Shown piece by piece: positions 1 to 6,062 of a DNA stretch of 9,452 nt (its first letter is position 1; every line of letters starts with the position of its first letter). The notes under the pieces were generated by a model, which was not told the origin of the DNA, ran no database searches, and worked only from the letters and a program-made list of their open reading frames with translations. The stretch covers positions 1 through 9,452 of the forward strand of contig SKQI01000099.1 of assembly GCA_007119095.1 (NCBI GenBank), read 5' to 3'. Made by a program: the position numbers and the translations under genes. Source of the stretch: Wenzhouxiangella sp. GTDB taxonomy: Bacteria; Pseudomonadota; Gammaproteobacteria; Xanthomonadales; Wenzhouxiangellaceae.

Positions 1-160
1 CCGGGCCAGTCGGCTGGGCAAGTGCCGGTGAAAATGGCCTTCCCCTCTGGAACCAGGTGCAGGAATTCCTCGTCTTCAGCCATCAGCACTGTTGCCGGAC
101 CGAGGTCGGCCACAGCGACAAAGCGTCCGTCTTCAGCAACCCACACGATAGGTAACTCAT
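1..160 (-). pseudogene. Shifted-frame continuation of the left lipoprotein gene (partial)
   Basis: Reading the minus strand one frame over from the lipoprotein gene gives an open, coding-like stretch from about position 160 to the window edge. It begins HELPIVWVAEDGRFVAVADL and continues through FLHLVPEGKAIFTGTCPADW. Codon third positions are mostly G or C and the residue mix resembles an ordinary folded domain, unlike the parallel tail in the first frame. The join lies at about 158-163, where a single missing base would connect the two frames. The restored sequence also supplies a cysteine near the end that could pair with Cys108, mirroring the neighbouring lipoprotein. Either the gene is broken or the sequence has an indel error. 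The 3' end is outside the window. Confidence 0.55.
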
Positions 161-712
161 GCCGCCAAGGACGCCGGCGCCTACAGAGTTGGGCAAGAAT
201 TTACCCTCAACCTGGCGTTGGACCAGGAGCCTCGACAATTCCTGGCCATGGTAGCCGCCCATTCCGGGCTCCGGCTGTGCCGCGATCGCACGCTGCGCTT
301 CCACGCCGATCGTGCGACCTGCCGAGTCCTCGCCGCGTGCCCTCACAATCAGCGTGAACAGCCAATTGCGATGGACGGACGGGTCGGTGCAGCCGAGTTC
401 CAGAGCGATGCGTTCGTCGCCGATAACAAGCTCGCCTGTGCCGGGGGCATGATCATGATCGACCGGCAGTGGGGCATTGAAACCGTCCTCTGCAGTCATC
501 AGGGCAGGCTGGGTTGGGGTATCTGTTTCCTGCGCCTCGATGGCCTCGTCGCCGATTTCGGGCAGTTGCCCCGTCTCCTCCTGCTCGGCAGAAGCCGGCG
601 GCGATGTCTCGGTGTCCTCGCTGGCACAACCCGCCAGGGCCAACACTGCGGCTAGCAGGACTGTGCCCAATATGTGCGAAAAGGTCACTTTTCCACGTGC
701 TCGGATTTTCAT
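83..712 (-). CDS. Lipoprotein with acidic linker, probably frameshifted near its 3' end
   Basis: The start at 712 is chosen because GAGGG sits 8 bases upstream and the residues after it form a lipoprotein signal: basic N-terminus, hydrophobic stretch, lipobox LAGC with Cys29. An upstream in-frame start would add 31 residues of non-signal sequence. Residues 30-90 are an acidic, Pro/Thr-rich linker, as expected for an envelope-anchored protein. A compact domain begins near residue 91 (GTGELVIGDERIALELGC, then FTLIVRARGEDSAGR). From about residue 185 the reading frame looks non-coding and ends in a poor 25-residue tail, while another frame becomes strongly coding-like (see the entry at 1-160). 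The true gene therefore probably runs off the left edge. It is divergent from the lipoprotein gene at 905. The function is unknown. Export and lipidation are well supported; the exact C-terminus is not. Confidence 0.75.
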   Translation of the reverse strand: MKIRARGKVTFSHILGTVLLAAVLALAGCASEDTETSPPASAEQEETGQLPEIGDEAIEAQETDTPTQPALMTAEDGFNAPLPVDHDHAPGTGELVIGDERIALELGCTDPSVHRNWLFTLIVRARGEDSAGRTIGVEAQRAIAAQPEPGMGGYHGQELSRLLVQRQVEGKFLPNSVGAGVLGGMSYLSCGLLKTDALSLWPTSVRQQC

Positions 713-859
713 GCGTTTAGCCCTCGTTTCGTTGCAACAGCCCCTCAGGTCGTACGGATACCAAAGGAATGCCAGAAGCTTATGCGGCCCATTCCACCAG
801 TTCAAGTCACAGCTGCAGCCCGATCAAGCCCGTTTCTGGCGATGTCCGGCCTGTCATGC

Positions 860-865
860 TATAAA
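860..865 (+). promoter_or_regulatory. Possible -10 element for the plus-strand lipoprotein gene
   Basis: TATAAA lies 40 bases before the start at 905 in an AT-rich patch of an otherwise GC-rich intergenic region. The -35 hexamer at the usual 17-base distance (837-842, TGGCGA) matches the consensus poorly, so this is a weak prediction based mainly on the -10 sequence. Confidence 0.3.
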
Positions 866-904
866 AACGCTTCCACTCATCGCAGTTTCAGATAGGTGTT
901 CGGT

Positions 905-1381
905 ATGTCGACATGGGCCAGGGTGTTGCAGGTTTTGACGGTGGGCGTGCTTTTGGCCGCCTGCGGCAGCGAAGTCGATCAGGGCGAAGTCAGTCAAAGC
1001 TCTGCTGCCAGCGGCGGAGCTGAAAATCATGGCACTCTGGAGTTCGAGGGCGTGACCTACGAGTTCGAATTCATGCATTGTCGTGAAGGTCGCTGGCATG
1101 GCAGTAGCAGGTACGTGACTTTTCGAGTCAACGCCATTTCCGGTGCTCAGCAAGATTGGGATCGCTACAACCTCACCCTGACTTTGAATCCGTCGGGCGA
1201 ACCAGGGCCGGACAGTGAAAACTGGCGCATGGTCTTTGGTGCTGCTGAGTGGCAGGCCGATGCCAAAGTGACGGATGCCGGCATACGTGGTAATGGTGTC
1301 ATTCACCCAGCCGGCGAGACTAACTTCAGAAGCGTTGACGACGAGCGGGTCAGGCCCATCGCTTTCGATATGCGTTGCTGA
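905..1381 (+). CDS. Small lipoprotein with two-cysteine C-terminal domain
   Basis: The 158-residue protein starts at 905, where AGGTG lies 6 bases upstream. A GTG three codons earlier is possible but overlaps that ribosome binding site. It has a short signal sequence and lipobox LAAC with Cys20, followed by a Ser/Gly-rich linker to about residue 42. The domain then begins GTLEFEGVTYEFEFMHC (Cys59) and contains alternating strands such as YVTFRVNAISG and YNLTLTLN. The last residue is Cys158, after AFDMR. Cys59 and Cys158 are the only cysteines besides the lipidated one, so a disulfide closing the domain is likely if the protein is periplasmic. The opening of the domain resembles that of the divergent lipoprotein (GTGELVIGDERIALELGC), which suggests distant paralogues. 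The function is unknown. Confidence 0.8.
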   Translation: MSTWARVLQVLTVGVLLAACGSEVDQGEVSQSSAASGGAENHGTLEFEGVTYEFEFMHCREGRWHGSSRYVTFRVNAISGAQQDWDRYNLTLTLNPSGEPGPDSENWRMVFGAAEWQADAKVTDAGIRGNGVIHPAGETNFRSVDDERVRPIAFDMRC

Positions 1382-1388
1382 ATGGCAT

Positions 1389-1423
1389 GCCCAAGGCAGG
1401 CGACGATTGCACCTGCCTTGGGC
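1389..1423. terminator. Strong hairpin between convergent genes
   Basis: GCCCAAGGCAGG at 1389-1400 pairs perfectly with CCTGCCTTGGGC at 1412-1423 across an 11-base loop. It starts 8 bases after the stop of the plus-strand lipoprotein gene and lies 17 bases before the stop of the convergent minus gene. There is no clear U-run on either side, so it may act as a bidirectional transcription barrier or mRNA 3' stabiliser and is not a textbook intrinsic terminator. Confidence 0.55.
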
Positions 1424-1439
1424 CGCAGCGGTGCGCGAT

Positions 1440-1916
1440 TTAGTCAACACCCTCTCGATCTTTGTCTCGCTTTCGCCGTCTCTCATAATTCTGCTGAGCA
1501 GCGGCGGCGGAAGCTTCCTCCATGAACTCGTTGAATTCACTCCGATCCAGTGAGCCAGGGGCGAGTTCTCCTTCGATCGGTTCACCGGGAATGAGAGGTT
1601 TGTGGTCAGGGGGTGGCGGAACGGATCCGCCCGGCGGTTTCGGGCCCGGACCTGCAACACCGTGACTCCAGCCCTCAGGGCCGCAGACGGAAGCCCCGGC
1701 TCGGCTGCCTTCCTGCACGAAGCTGGCCATCTGTCCAGCCGGCGGCTGGTCAATTGCGTGTCCATTTTCATCGACCCAGCAAGTGCTTAATCTCTCGATT
1801 TGGTCGTTCAGCTCCGCGCCCTTTGCAGACCGAGCGGGCTGCTTGGCGTCACTGCTCGCAATGCCGATGCCCATGCAAAGGGCGACGACGCTTAAATGGC
1901 AAATCACTTTGTTCAT
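1440..1916 (-). CDS. Small secreted proline-rich protein of unknown function
   Basis: The 158-residue product starts at 1916, where GAGGAG lies 6 bases upstream. The first 24 residues (MNKVICHLSVVALCMGIGIA...) form a signal peptide. The open frame continues upstream, but starting there would bury the signal. The mature part has two cysteines (46 and 78) enclosing a short domain (STCWVDENGHAIDQPPAGQM). A proline/glycine-rich spacer follows at about residues 87-113 (GVAGPGPKPPGGSVPPPP), then an acidic and alanine-rich helix-like region. The tail (ERRRKRDKDREGVD) is highly charged. The spacer plus basic tail suggests a periplasmic or surface protein that contacts a charged partner, but this is inference. 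I do not recognise the family. It converges on the upstream lipoprotein gene across the hairpin at 1389-1423. Confidence 0.7.
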   Translation of the reverse strand: MNKVICHLSVVALCMGIGIASSDAKQPARSAKGAELNDQIERLSTCWVDENGHAIDQPPAGQMASFVQEGSRAGASVCGPEGWSHGVAGPGPKPPGGSVPPPPDHKPLIPGEPIEGELAPGSLDRSEFNEFMEEASAAAAQQNYERRRKRDKDREGVD

Positions 1917-2110
1917 GTCAATCTCCTCAAAAAGACGTTCAAAACTCAAGCCGGCAATCGCAGGTCCCATGTGGGTCACAGCGATCTCATCGAAATCAAC
2001 AGGATCGGCACGGTGCGTTTCGGATAGCTCACTGTTCCGGTCTCGCTGAAACCTGAACTGCAGATTGCCCAATGGCGCGGCCGCAGACTTGAAAAGAACT
2101 TGAAAAAATC

Positions 2111-2260
2111 GTGAAAGTTGGGGTCCTGGATGGGCCGGCGGGCGGTGGATCGCGAGTTCCCTGGGGCGCATGAACAACGGCGAGGAAGTCGTCATCACCC
2201 GCCGAGGCAAACCCGTCGCCGCGCCTTGCCGACTTAGAGCCTTCGAAGCAGCCGGGTTGA
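2111..2260 (+). pseudogene. Phd/YefM-type antitoxin remnant with two frameshifts
   Basis: Three consecutive pieces in different frames rebuild the classic layout of a Phd-type antitoxin. The first is VKVGVLD from the GTG at 2111. The second, beginning near 2131, contains WIASSLGRMNNGEEVVITRR and then GKPVA. After a second shift near 2220 comes RLADLEPSKQPG and a stop at 2258-2260. The G-E-E-V-V-I-T-R-R-G-K-P-V-A-R-L core and its distance from the V-G-V-L-D start match the DNA-binding N-terminal domain of this family, which normally represses its own operon and neutralises a partner toxin. The remnant is about 50 residues, shorter than the usual 75-90, so the toxin-wrapping tail is absent. No toxin gene (PIN, RelE or Doc type) is visible next to it. 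It is almost certainly inactive. Confidence 0.7.
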
Positions 2261-2273
2261 AACCAGCTTTCTG

Positions 2274-2939
2274 TTGCCGTTACTGATCTCCCAGCCACGA
2301 ACTGACCTGGCCGAAGGGTTCTTTGAAACGCTGCCGGAAGATGCAACGCAGCTGTTTCGACCGCGCAAGCAGCGAATAATCGATATGCCGGGGCCGATCG
2401 CGCTGTATGCCGGCAGGGTGGCGCCGGAAAAGACACTGGAAGACTTTCCTGCCGTTGACTTCCCGGGCTCGAAGGTCATCGTTGGCGATGGACCTGCTCG
2501 CAAGTCCTTGCAGGCGAAGTTTCCGGAGGCCCATTTCCTTGGCTACCACCACGGCGAAAACCTCGCTCGACTAGTGGCCTCGGCCGATGTTTTTGTCTTT
2601 CCCAGCCGTACCGACACCCTGGGTCTGGTGATGCTGGAAGCCATGGCCAGCGGCGTCCCGGTCGCGGCCTATCCGGTACCCGGCCCGCTCGACGTGGTGC
2701 TGGAGGGGGTGAGTGGATGCCTGGATGAAAATCTGGCCGCAGCGATGGAAAAGGCCATGCAACTCGAGCCCACCGACTGCCGCACATTCGCCGCTGAATT
2801 CTCCTGGCACCACTGCAGCAAGATTTTCCTGACTCTGGTTCAACCGATCCCGAACCTTCCGACCGATACCAATCAGCAGGACCAGGGTGAGTACGATCAG
2901 AGTTCCAGGGCTAAAACCCTTCGGAAAATTCCTGCGTGA
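2274..2939 (+). CDS. Truncated GT4-type glycosyltransferase (C-terminal nucleotide-sugar domain only)
   Basis: Residues 39-190 match the C-terminal Rossmann half of a GT-B glycosyltransferase. Visible blocks are GPIALYAGRVAPEKTLEDF, GSKVIVGDGPARKSLQAKFP and ADVFVFPSRTDTLGLVMLEA followed by MASGVPVAAYPVPGP. The last corresponds to the donor-binding E-x7-E loop, with the first acid replaced by the D/T typical of the MgtA-like subgroup. Complete enzymes have about 370-400 residues; the N-terminal acceptor domain of about 180 residues is missing. The only usable start is a TTG at 2274 with no clear ribosome binding site, and the frame closes at a TAG at 2235. Homology appears to end near residue 190, so the last 30 residues, which overlap the convergent AlkD-like remnant, look like read-through. 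It is probably an inactive remnant of a glycan or glycolipid biosynthesis gene. Confidence 0.75.
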   Translation: MPLLISQPRTDLAEGFFETLPEDATQLFRPRKQRIIDMPGPIALYAGRVAPEKTLEDFPAVDFPGSKVIVGDGPARKSLQAKFPEAHFLGYHHGENLARLVASADVFVFPSRTDTLGLVMLEAMASGVPVAAYPVPGPLDVVLEGVSGCLDENLAAAMEKAMQLEPTDCRTFAAEFSWHHCSKIFLTLVQPIPNLPTDTNQQDQGEYDQSSRAKTLRKIPA

Positions 2940-3125
2940 TCTCGGGCAAGTAGTTTTGCGTGCACCCTTTCGATACAAACTCAATCCTTGTACAAACCCG
3001 ATTTCTCTCCGATGGCAATGAACATGGAACGATGCCCGGCCTGTTGGATGCCGATTTTGTCGGCGCCAAACTTCATGGCCCATTGCACTTCGGGTGATTC
3101 GTCTTCAACCCTGCCTCAATCCGGC
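2911..3125 (-). pseudogene. AlkD-like DNA alkylation repair protein, C-terminal remnant
   Basis: On the minus strand a coding-like segment reads VEDESPEVQWAMKFGADKIG, then IGEKSGLYKD and a stop. A one-frame shift at this point gives EFVSKGCTQNYLPEITQEF and then SEGF before a TAG at 2911-2913. The pattern E-V-Q-W-A-M-x-F, I-G, R...IAIGE, GLY+D, SKGCT..YLP matches the C-terminal part of a family I know as DNA alkylation repair (AlkD-like HEAT-repeat) proteins. A further single-base loss near 3108-3112 separates the upstream IEAG. Only about 70 of the expected 200 or more residues remain, and with two frameshifts the gene is dead. Its 5' end abuts and slightly overlaps the stop of the DUF3137-type gene. 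Confidence 0.65.
3073..3121. repeat. Imperfect direct repeat, left copy (AlkD-like coding segment)
   Basis: This stretch matches 9332-9381 in the same orientation at about 43 of 50 aligned positions (hand count). It includes a 24-base identical core, 3078-3101 versus 9337-9360, starting GCCCATTGCACTTCGGGTGA. Both copies encode the same protein segment (ESPEVQWAM) on the minus strand. This copy carries a one-base deletion relative to the right copy. Confidence 0.85.
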
Positions 3126-4108
3126 AGTCTATTGATTACCAGCGGCAGGAGGCCCACTTCGCGGATCAACTTCGGCAGATGGTTTTTCAGGCCGGATTCG
3201 GCGGCCAGCACGTGGCTTACGTCCGGGAATGGGCGCTCGCGCAAGGTGCGCATGCGCCCCCTTTCCACTAGCGACACGGTCAGGTAGAAAGCGTCGTACT
3301 TCATCCCTGCGGAAATACGCGCTTCATCTCGAAACGGCATGTTGCCCAGTTTCCCATGCAGATCCAGGAGGAAGCGCTGCCATTCAGATGTAAAGATGCG
3401 GCTGATTGCTTCGGCTCCGGAGCTGTTGTTGTTGTCGGTGCCGACAAGGAACACCGAGTCGAATTCCTTGTTGCCGGTTGGGATGGACTGCTTGCCGAAG
3501 GCCCTGGACCACCATCCGCCGTTGGGGCGGATGCTCAACCCGGGCTCGATATTGTCGTTGAGCTGGATGCGCAATAGCAGCCCCTTGAACACGGCGCTGT
3601 CGCCGGAATCGTTGCCGCCGGCACGCAGATTGGCATGCGCCATCTCGAATTGCCGGCCGAGATATTTCCCGCGCAGCAAGTGCTTAACCTCTCCCGCACG
3701 CCAGGCGCCGATCAGTTTCAGCTCGGTGTAGGGCTTGACGAAGATCCGGTCGATCTGGGCCTGGTATTCGGTTTCACCGACCAGTTCGGCGCTGATTTCA
3801 GGCAGCAGCAAAGCAGCGACTTGATCGCGCCAGCGGCGCTGGGAGCTGTAGGCGAGCCTGATGAGCAAGACGACACCAAACACCAGCGGCACGATGCCGA
3901 CACTCGCGCCATGGGGGCCGGCCACGCTGGCCATGGCGGCTCCGGCGGCCACGGCTGCGGCCAGCGCCAACACCATGATGACCATGGCCCAGCGTAGCGC
4001 GCGGCGGCGCAGGGCCTGGCGTTCCTGTTCCAGTGCATCGAGCTGCGGCTGCAGGCGCTGGATCAGCTGCTCGATATCGGGGGTAGTTACGGTTTCTTTA
4101 TCGGTCAT
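3116..4108 (-). CDS. DUF3137-type membrane protein
   Basis: The 330-residue protein starts at 4108 (AGAGGA 5 bases upstream), overlapping the stop of the upstream gene by 11 bases, so the two are probably co-transcribed. Residues 10-36 look like a short coiled-coil helix (IEQLIQRLQPQLDALEQERQ). Two transmembrane segments follow at about 40-62 and 69-88. The rest is a cytoplasmic alpha/beta domain with VFKGLLLRIQLN near residue 173, a GNKEFDSVFLVGTD block near 212 and a YDAFYLTVSL strand near 271. These match the order I know for the DUF3137 family (F-K-G-L region, then 'F...F.V.g.D', then the C-terminal strand). The family has no established biochemical role. The stop codon falls inside the sequence joined to the AlkD-like remnant, so the last few residues may have changed through rearrangement. 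Confidence 0.75.
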   Translation of the reverse strand: MTDKETVTTPDIEQLIQRLQPQLDALEQERQALRRRALRWAMVIMVLALAAAVAAGAAMASVAGPHGASVGIVPLVFGVVLLIRLAYSSQRRWRDQVAALLLPEISAELVGETEYQAQIDRIFVKPYTELKLIGAWRAGEVKHLLRGKYLGRQFEMAHANLRAGGNDSGDSAVFKGLLLRIQLNDNIEPGLSIRPNGGWWSRAFGKQSIPTGNKEFDSVFLVGTDNNNSSGAEAISRIFTSEWQRFLLDLHGKLGNMPFRDEARISAGMKYDAFYLTVSLVERGRMRTLRERPFPDVSHVLAAESGLKNHLPKLIREVGLLPLVINRLPD

Positions 4109-4784
4109 TCGGTTCCTCTTGTTGGGGTTGGTCCCAGGGCCGGAACACGTCGCCATCCTCACGTCCGGCCTTCTTGCGCAGCGGATCGGCAATCTGGCGC
4201 TGACGGTGCTCGCGGGCATGGGTGATTACATCGATGGCAATCTTGAGCACCACCAGCAGTGCCAGAGCGTACACCGGCTCGCCGAGCAACTGGACAATGA
4301 AGCCACCACCAATAATGGTGCAATGCAGTATCAGGACCCGGCTATAGGGCGCCATCATCACCTCCTCGCCGCTGTAACCGCGGTATTCATGCTTGCCGAG
4401 GAAGTTGGCCACATACGAAATGCCGTGACTGAGCAGCAAAGCCAGGAAAGGGATCCACAGGCTCATGCCGGTGCCGACTGGCTCGTCGGGTCGGAACAAC
4501 GCCATCACGAACACAAGGTGGACCAAGGAGAAGCCGCCGAAGTGGACGCAGAAAAAGGGGGCCAGTAGCAGCACTTTCTTTTCACCCGTGCGGCGCAGCA
4601 GGGTGACCATGCGCGCGATCGTGAACAGTCCAATGACCAGGTTTTCTGCCCAAAACAGCAGCACTATCTGATAGACCGACCAGCCGAAAAACAGCACCCC
4701 AGCTAGTGGCAGCAGGTTAACGGCAACAAGGAAGGCAGTGGATATCAGCAGGCGATGGTCGAACGTGGCGTTCCCGGCTTGCAT
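4098..4784 (-). CDS. DUF6498-type integral membrane protein
   Basis: The 228-residue protein has about five or six hydrophobic helices. The start at 4784 places the first one directly after a short polar N-terminus; there is no strong ribosome binding site, and an in-frame ATG at 4859 would add 25 less likely residues. The family signature FWAENLVIGLFTIARM is at residues 44-59, followed by APFFCVHFGGFSLVHLVFVM (75-94) and MMAPYSRVLILHCTIIGGGF (143-162). The C-terminal helix LALLVVLKIAIDVITHAREH ends in a charged cytoplasmic tail. These features match the uncharacterised DUF6498 family as I know it. It is the first gene of a two-gene overlapping unit with the DUF3137-type protein. The pair may act together at the inner membrane, but no function can be assigned. 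Confidence 0.75.
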   Translation of the reverse strand: MQAGNATFDHRLLISTAFLVAVNLLPLAGVLFFGWSVYQIVLLFWAENLVIGLFTIARMVTLLRRTGEKKVLLLAPFFCVHFGGFSLVHLVFVMALFRPDEPVGTGMSLWIPFLALLLSHGISYVANFLGKHEYRGYSGEEVMMAPYSRVLILHCTIIGGGFIVQLLGEPVYALALLVVLKIAIDVITHAREHRQRQIADPLRKKAGREDGDVFRPWDQPQQEEPNDR

Positions 4785-4858
4785 AGGGTTCTGATTTGGA
4801 GCGTGATTTGGGCTCTGGCCAATCACTACGCAATGGCGGGCGAAACCATGACAGTGCA

Positions 4859-4954
4859 TTTTGCAGCTACCGAATCGGAAGCCGGGATTACAACTTCAAT
4901 CTGCACGACGCCTATGGCCGTATCAACTTCGCCCGCTACGCCCAGCGCTTTTGA
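4859..4954 (+). pseudogene. Orphan 3' end of an unidentified gene
   Basis: The plus strand here reads FCSYRIGSRDYNFNLHDAYG and then RINFARYAQRF before TGA at 4952-4954. Codon third positions are strongly G/C biased, as in the real genes nearby. Upstream of about 4859 the same frame becomes low quality and has no plausible start or signal. It therefore looks like the severed C-terminus of a gene whose front half is gone. The family is not recognised. It sits between two minus-strand operons and overlaps neither chosen coding region. Confidence 0.4.
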
Positions 4955-5021
4955 ACCCAGCAGTAGCGGATCTGCAAAGCCCAGACAGTGTACGTGCCGG
5001 CGTGTTCAAGAATTATCCGGG

Positions 5022-6062
5022 CTAGGGCTCGAAACGATCCTGGAACAACAAACCGGGGTCAACAACGGACCCGCTGACAATCAGGGCGTGCAGAAAGAGG
5101 TTGCCATCGAGTGAGACGCGGTTCGATAGCGCGTTCGAATCGGTCGCACTCAGGGTGAAGAATCCCGGCGTGGGCGTTCCATTGACATCCTTGCCGCCGA
5201 CCCACCAGGTTGCACCGGTGACCCCCTTGCTCTGGCTAGCCATGTCTCCAGGGCTAGTCAGGCAACAATTTTCGGTTGAATTGACCGCCTGTTCGGTGAC
5301 AGATCCATCTGCTGGGTTGATTCGAAAAAGCAGGCTGGCATCATCCAGGCTTGTCTGAATCAGTACGTCGATCTGACCTGATTCATCGTCGAATACCAGG
5401 AAGCCGGGTCGACCCGGCGGCAGCGTCGCCAGGTTGTCGATCTCACCGCTGGCCAAATCAACGACCAGCAAAAGCCATTCGCTGGCACCGAAAGGCCGTC
5501 CTATCGTGAACAGGCCCCTCCCGTTGTCCGGTATGTCGCCAACATCAGCCATCCCTGGAATCAATTCACAGCAGTCGGCGGATGCGTCTCCCAGCGCATC
5601 AACACTGCCGTCCAGCGGGTCAATAGTGATCCATTGGGTTCTCGCAGGGCTGACGGCCGTAACCACGCTGATCAGCTGCTCGGACTGGCTATCCCAAGCC
5701 AACACGGACTTCGGAATTTCTCCAAGGCTGATTGAAAAAGCACTTTCGCCGTCCATACCAAGCGTCATCAGGACCGGGTCGCCTGAGTTCGGCCCTGATG
5801 TGGGCGTTCCCAATGCGAACACCCGGCCCTGATCAGAATCCACCGCGCTGAGACCTGCTCCCAGATAGCAGCATTCCTTTATTGAAGCCGTGCCCAGCGA
5901 AACTGAGCCATCGGCCGAATCTATGAAGGCGATACGAATCGAGTCGTCATCAATGTCATGGACTAATCCGGTAAGCCCGCCATTCGCCAATCCGGTAACA
6001 ACCAGTAGCAGTAAGAATGTCCAACGTAGACCATGAAAACTCCGGTGCCCTGTACGCCTCAT
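5022..6062 (-). CDS. Secreted three-repeat Cys-Cys protein with C-terminal DRFE tag
   Basis: The 346-residue product starts with a signal peptide (basic MRRTGHRSFHGLRW, then FLLLLVVTGLANG). The mature part is three repeats of about 100 residues. Each has a DGSV turn (residues 51-54, 151-154, 252-255) followed 10-12 residues later by adjacent cysteines (64-65, 164-165, 266-267). Each also has a beta-rich section of the form VFALG / LFTIG / WWVGG and a 'LAWDSQSEQ / LVFDDESGQ' strand. This resembles beta-propeller blades. Vicinal cysteines in an exported protein suggest three disulfides or a metal or redox role, which is inference. The protein ends VVDPGLLFQDRFEP, a C-terminal motif shared with the divergent secreted protein. 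Its ATG overlaps the stop of the fibre gene as ATGA, indicating translational coupling. I do not recognise a named family. Confidence 0.8.
   Translation of the reverse strand: MRRTGHRSFHGLRWTFLLLLVVTGLANGGLTGLVHDIDDDSIRIAFIDSADGSVSLGTASIKECCYLGAGLSAVDSDQGRVFALGTPTSGPNSGDPVLMTLGMDGESAFSISLGEIPKSVLAWDSQSEQLISVVTAVSPARTQWITIDPLDGSVDALGDASADCCELIPGMADVGDIPDNGRGLFTIGRPFGASEWLLLVVDLASGEIDNLATLPPGRPGFLVFDDESGQIDVLIQTSLDDASLLFRINPADGSVTEQAVNSTENCCLTSPGDMASQSKGVTGATWWVGGKDVNGTPTPGFFTLSATDSNALSNRVSLDGNLFLHALIVSGSVVDPGLLFQDRFEP

Noticed and set aside
22..938. Several plus-strand open frames opposite the left lipoprotein gene.
   Set aside because: They mirror the minus-strand coding sequence, with Arg/Ser/Pro-rich composition and no start signals.
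1917..2040. Minus-strand open frame upstream of the small secreted protein (contains SETHRADPVDFDEIAV).
   Set aside because: Third-position base use is not clearly biased, and a perfect ribosome binding site plus signal peptide at 1916 define the real start. It could be a remnant, but the evidence is thin.
2040..2109. Plus-strand short frame reading LKPELQIAQWRGRRLEKNL and then KKS before a stop.
   Set aside because: About 25 codons without a start, ribosome binding site, family match or codon bias.
2571..3083. Minus-strand frame containing a hydrophobic stretch (GTLIVLTLVLLIGIGRK).
   Set aside because: It is antisense to the clear glycosyltransferase coding and mixes frames of the AlkD-like remnant. 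The hydrophobic run appears accidental.
1777..3693. A 20-base near-repeat (CAGCAAGTGCTTAAxCTCTC) at 1777-1796 and 3674-3693, one mismatch.
   Set aside because: Both copies lie inside convincing coding regions and are read in different frames, with no similarity beyond the 20 bases. Chance is the simplest explanation, though it is slightly unusual.
3861..4568. Long plus-strand open frame opposite the two membrane-protein genes.
   Set aside because: It is a mirror of GC-rich minus-strand genes with recognised families; its own residue composition is not protein-like.
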